Assembly (NCBI GenBank): GCA_026415135.1
Contig: JAOAHS010000002.1
Coordinates: forward strand, 1-64,000
DNA length: 64,000 nucleotides
Direction of reading: 5' to 3'
DNA from: Calditerrivibrio sp.
GTDB lineage: Bacteria; Chrysiogenota; Deferribacteres; Deferribacterales; Calditerrivibrionaceae
Below are positions 61,255-64,000 of this stretch, piece after piece. Made by a program: the position numbers and the translations under genes. The notes beneath the pieces are model-generated. The model saw nothing but the letters and a program-made list of their open reading frames with translations, was not told the DNA's origin and did no database searches. Numbering within the stretch: position 1 is the stretch's first letter; each line of letters starts with the position of its first letter.

Positions 61255-62869
61255 TTTTTTTACCTCCTAAGAAAAGTATGTGGTTTATTCTCGTCAGCAT
61301 TTCTCTGAAAGATGTTCTATCAAGAGCTGAAATGAATAGTGCATCTGGATATTCTTTTTTGTATTCACTTAGTTTTTCCGATGTTATTAAATCGATTTTG
61401 TTAAAGACCAATATCCTTTGCTTTTCGGAAAGTTTTAGTTCGTCAAGGATTTGAGATACGGAAACAATATGCTTTTTAAATTGGGAGTTGGAAATATCTA
61501 CAAGATGTATGAGTAGATCTGAATCAACAAGTTCTTCTAATGTCGATTTAAAGGCTCCTTTTAGGCTTTCAGGTAAATTTCTGATGAAACCCACAGTATC
61601 TGTAAGAATACATTCCCTTTCCTTAGGGAATCTAAGTCTTTTGGAGGTAGTATCAAGGGTGGCAAACATTAGGTTGTCTGCGTATACTTCACTGTTGGTT
61701 AATTTGTTTAAAAGGGTTGATTTGCCTGCATTTGTGTACCCAACAATGGAGACAACAGGTAGGTTTCTCTTGGTTCTTTTTGTTCTTTGGGTGTTTCGTA
61801 CTGATTCTAGTTCTTTCAGTTTTTTTGTAAGAAAGGCTATTCTATCTCTTATCCTCCTTTTGTCGATTTCAAGCTTAGTTTCTCCTGGGCCTCTTCCGCC
61901 GATACCTCCAGTAAGTCTGGATAGCGAGTCATCCCTACCGGTAAGTCTTGGGAGTATGTGTTTAAGTTGGGCGAGCTCCACCCTAATTTTTCCTTCATTG
62001 GACTTTGCTCTTCTAGCAAATATATCCAATATCAACTGGGTTCTGTCCAGTATTTTCATCTCGGTTTGTTCAGAGATACTTCTCGATTGGGCTGGGGTCA
62101 AAACATTATCAAATATCAGATAATCTATATTGTTTTGCATAGCAAAAAGAATGATTTCTTTTAATTTTCCAGGACCGACTACGTATTTTGGATCTATTTT
62201 GGTTTTTATTTGATAAAAAACTTTTTCTGGTGAGATTTCTGCAGTTCTGCAAAGTTCTTTTAATTCAGCTATACTTTCTTCAGCCTCTTTTTTGTTTGTG
62301 TAGGAGCCTACTAAAACGGCCGAAAAACTTTTTTTAACTAAGAATCTTTCTTTTACATTTGCTAAAAATTCATCTTCTATTGCGTTGACAAAGGAGATGA
62401 AATCATCCTTTATATCGTAGGGATCCTTGTATTCTAAAAGATCTATTTCTTTTGATGGATGAAGGTATGCCATCTGTAGTTTGTAGGGTTCACCATTATC
62501 GTTGAGCTTAAGTACAGCAACGGCATCAAGACGTAAAAGTTTTAAATCTGTTATATCATCTTGATCTATATCCTCTCCGTAAAGATGGGTGTGAATAAGT
62601 CTTAGCCCCCTTAGTTTTCCAGGTGTTATTGCAAATCTATCTAACTTTGGTATAAGGACCTCTTTGTTTGTACCCACGAGGACATATTGGATAATATTGT
62701 TTCTATCTATCAATATGCCTATTTGTCTTCCGGTTTCTTTTGATATGGAGGAGATCTTTTTTATCAGTTCTCCGGATATGATGGCAGAGGAAATATTTTT
62801 TTTCTTAATTAATTTTTCGAGCGTTCTTAAATAACTTACTTTTAAATGTTCTGTATAACCGTATAGAAT
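61217..62869 (-). CDS. hflX: GTPase HflX (ribosome-splitting factor), probable ATT start
   Basis: A 550-residue GTPase that binds the 50S subunit and rescues stalled ribosomes. N-terminal HflX domain, then LTGGIGGRGPGETKLEID, G1 VGYTNAGKSTLLNKL, G3 DTVGFIRNLPESL and G4 FNKIDLI. Family N-termini start at a (I/H)YGNTxGLK-like block, here ILYGYTEHLK. No ATG, GTG or TTG lies near it, but AGGAGG lies 5 bp before an ATT codon at 62867-62869, so ATT is the likely initiator. The alternative TTG at 62914 has no ribosome site. The extra C-terminal part beyond the G domain is typical. Confidence 0.85.
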   Translation of the reverse strand: MLYGYTEHLKVSYLRTLEKLIKKKNISSAIISGELIKKISSISKETGRQIGILIDRNNIIQYVLVGTNKEVLIPKLDRFAITPGKLRGLRLIHTHLYGEDIDQDDITDLKLLRLDAVAVLKLNDNGEPYKLQMAYLHPSKEIDLLEYKDPYDIKDDFISFVNAIEDEFLANVKERFLVKKSFSAVLVGSYTNKKEAEESIAELKELCRTAEISPEKVFYQIKTKIDPKYVVGPGKLKEIILFAMQNNIDYLIFDNVLTPAQSRSISEQTEMKILDRTQLILDIFARRAKSNEGKIRVELAQLKHILPRLTGRDDSLSRLTGGIGGRGPGETKLEIDKRRIRDRIAFLTKKLKELESVRNTQRTKRTKRNLPVVSIVGYTNAGKSTLLNKLTNSEVYADNLMFATLDTTSKRLRFPKERECILTDTVGFIRNLPESLKGAFKSTLEELVDSDLLIHLVDISNSQFKKHIVSVSQILDELKLSEKQRILVFNKIDLITSEKLSEYKKEYPDALFISALDRTSFREMLTRINHILFLGGKKIDLPIRDYFEKI

Positions 62870-62945
62870 ATGTTCCTCCTTTACTAATGTAAATTGATGT
62901 GATATAAATTGCAAGAAAAAAATGCAGTTTTATAAGGAGACGTTG

Positions 62946-64000
62946 ATGTATTTTCCTTTAGAAGCACAGGATATCATTTTACAACAGGCTAAAATGGTGG
63001 GGTACGAAATTGTTCATATATCAAATGCTTTAGGTAGGATTGCATTTGAAGATGTTTTCTCCAATAGAAGATTGCCAGCAATGGATAATTCAGCGATGGA
63101 TGGTTATGTATTCAGATGGTGTGATTATGAAAAAGGGATGAGGGAGTTTAGGGTCAACGGTGTGATTAAGGCTGGAGATGATGTTTCCCATTACCTTGTG
63201 GGTGAAGGGGAATGCTATAAGATTATGACTGGTGCTTTTATACCTAAAGGTGGAGATACTGTAGCTGAAATTGAGGTTACGGATGGTGGGGTTCATAGGG
63301 TAAGGATAGAAGGTAAAGTCAAATGTAACAATCATATAAGGAAAGCAGGTGAAGATATAGAATTGGGGCAGAAGATTTCAATAAAAGGGAGAAAGATTAC
63401 CCCATATATTTTGGCGAGGTTGATATCTGCTGGTATTACCTATCTAAAAGTCTATCGTAAGTTGAGAATAGGTGTTTTATCCACTGGGGGGGAGTTGATA
63501 TTTCCTACAGATAGTGCCCAAATGGAAAAGACCATTGATTCAAATGCTTTTTTTGTGGGTAGTCTGCTAAAAGAGATGAATATAGATATAGAATATTTGG
63601 GTATCTTCAAGGATGATAATGAAGAATTAAAAAGATTCTTGACTCAGATCGATACTAAATATGATCTCATTATCTCCAGTGCAGGTATTTCCAGTGGTGA
63701 TTTCGATGTGGTGGGTAATATTTCAGAAGAGATCGGTGTAAAATGGATTATAAGGGGCGTTAAACAAAAACCAGGTAAGCCATTTTCTTTTGGCTATATT
63801 AAGGATATCCCTTTGTTTGCACTGCCGGGTAATCCAGTAAGCTCCGCTTTTTGTTTGTTTTTTTATGTTATACCTTATATTAAGAAAGTTTTGGGTAGTA
63901 ATGAATATAAGTTAAAATCATTAGAGGCTATTTTAAAGGGTAAGATAAAAAAACGAAATGATAGGGTTCATTTTAATAGAGTGGTGATAAAGTATGAAAA
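62946..64000 (+). CDS. moeA: Molybdopterin molybdenumtransferase MoeA (partial, runs off the right edge)
   Basis: The first 351 codons of a MoeA protein, which inserts molybdate into adenylylated molybdopterin. AMDGYVF, MTGAFIPKGGDTV, GVLSTGGEL, SSAGISSGDFDVVG and ALPGNPVSSAF are family blocks. The ATG at 62946 has AAGGAG 6 bp upstream. The gene is cut by the window end, about 50 residues short of the usual 400. It is divergent from hflX, sharing a 76 bp region. Confidence 0.94.
   Translation, partial: MYFPLEAQDIILQQAKMVGYEIVHISNALGRIAFEDVFSNRRLPAMDNSAMDGYVFRWCDYEKGMREFRVNGVIKAGDDVSHYLVGEGECYKIMTGAFIPKGGDTVAEIEVTDGGVHRVRIEGKVKCNNHIRKAGEDIELGQKISIKGRKITPYILARLISAGITYLKVYRKLRIGVLSTGGELIFPTDSAQMEKTIDSNAFFVGSLLKEMNIDIEYLGIFKDDNEELKRFLTQIDTKYDLIISSAGISSGDFDVVGNISEEIGVKWIIRGVKQKPGKPFSFGYIKDIPLFALPGNPVSSAFCLFFYVIPYIKKVLGSNEYKLKSLEAILKGKIKKRNDRVHFNRVVIKYE

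Overview
The window is about 64 kb of AT-rich bacterial chromosome carrying almost only housekeeping and core-metabolism genes, closely packed and often overlapping by a few bases. The gene content points to a thermophilic or mesophilic anaerobe or microaerobe of the Deferribacteres type (Calditerrivibrio/Deferribacter-like). That content includes a four-subunit 2-oxoglutarate:ferredoxin oxidoreductase, monomeric NADP-isocitrate dehydrogenase, split b/b' subunits in the ATP synthase, heptose kinase and LolA (a Gram-negative outer membrane), an MCE/Mla operon, selenium genes and hydrogenase maturation HypF. The taxonomic call is inference from gene content and sequence feel, not from a marker search. 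I see no insertion sequences, prophage genes or CRISPR arrays.

Layout. (1) 2-9201: tRNA-Gly, then a minus-strand run rsmI, trxB, a small unknown, nadC, valS, two small proteins, tsaE, nnr, heptose kinase, Trm112-like. (2) 9276-14546, plus: radical SAM protein, cardiolipin synthase, N6-adenine methyltransferase, hypF. (3) 14547-18672: tRNA-Gln and tRNA-Phe, a gene-poor 350 bp gap, selD (an in-frame UGA selenocysteine gene that simple ORF calling truncates), yedF, an aminotransferase, a rubrerythrin. (4) 18701-28807, minus: F1 and stalk genes of ATP synthase (epsilon, beta, gamma, alpha, delta, b, b'), then pgk, gap, a PAS/coiled-coil protein and comF. (5) 28867-32817: tRNA-Ala, a Kef-type antiporter, peptidase D, a small Cys protein and a stand-alone receiver. 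(6) 32881-39676, plus: lolA, a TrpXYZ-type ABC importer, smc. (7) 39711-46360: icd, a 0.6 kb gene-free region, mdh, korDABC. (8) 46385-53528: unknown protein, nickel/cobalt ECF transporter, permease-thioredoxin-ArsR operon, lexA-small protein-dinB SOS operon. (9) 53566-64000: glnBA, an Mla-type operon with a catalytically dead ATPase subunit, argCJ, DUF167 protein, hflX and a partial moeA running off the right edge.

How it works together. Three TCA/energy units (atp operon, icd, mdh) carry the same 15 bp palindrome, TGTATACAGTATACA or a one-base variant, placed at the predicted transcription start just after a TTGACA-type promoter. This suggests one repressor governing oxidative central metabolism and ATP synthase. 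lexA has a good self-operator, glnB has a textbook sigma-54 promoter, and the nickel transporter has a candidate operator over its start site. The most unusual locus is 55414-58341, where the ATPase position of a MlaE-MlaD lipid transporter is filled by a 169-residue remnant that lacks Walker A, Walker B and the signature motif but is still translationally coupled to both neighbours. All statements on function come from motif recognition by eye; no database search was possible.
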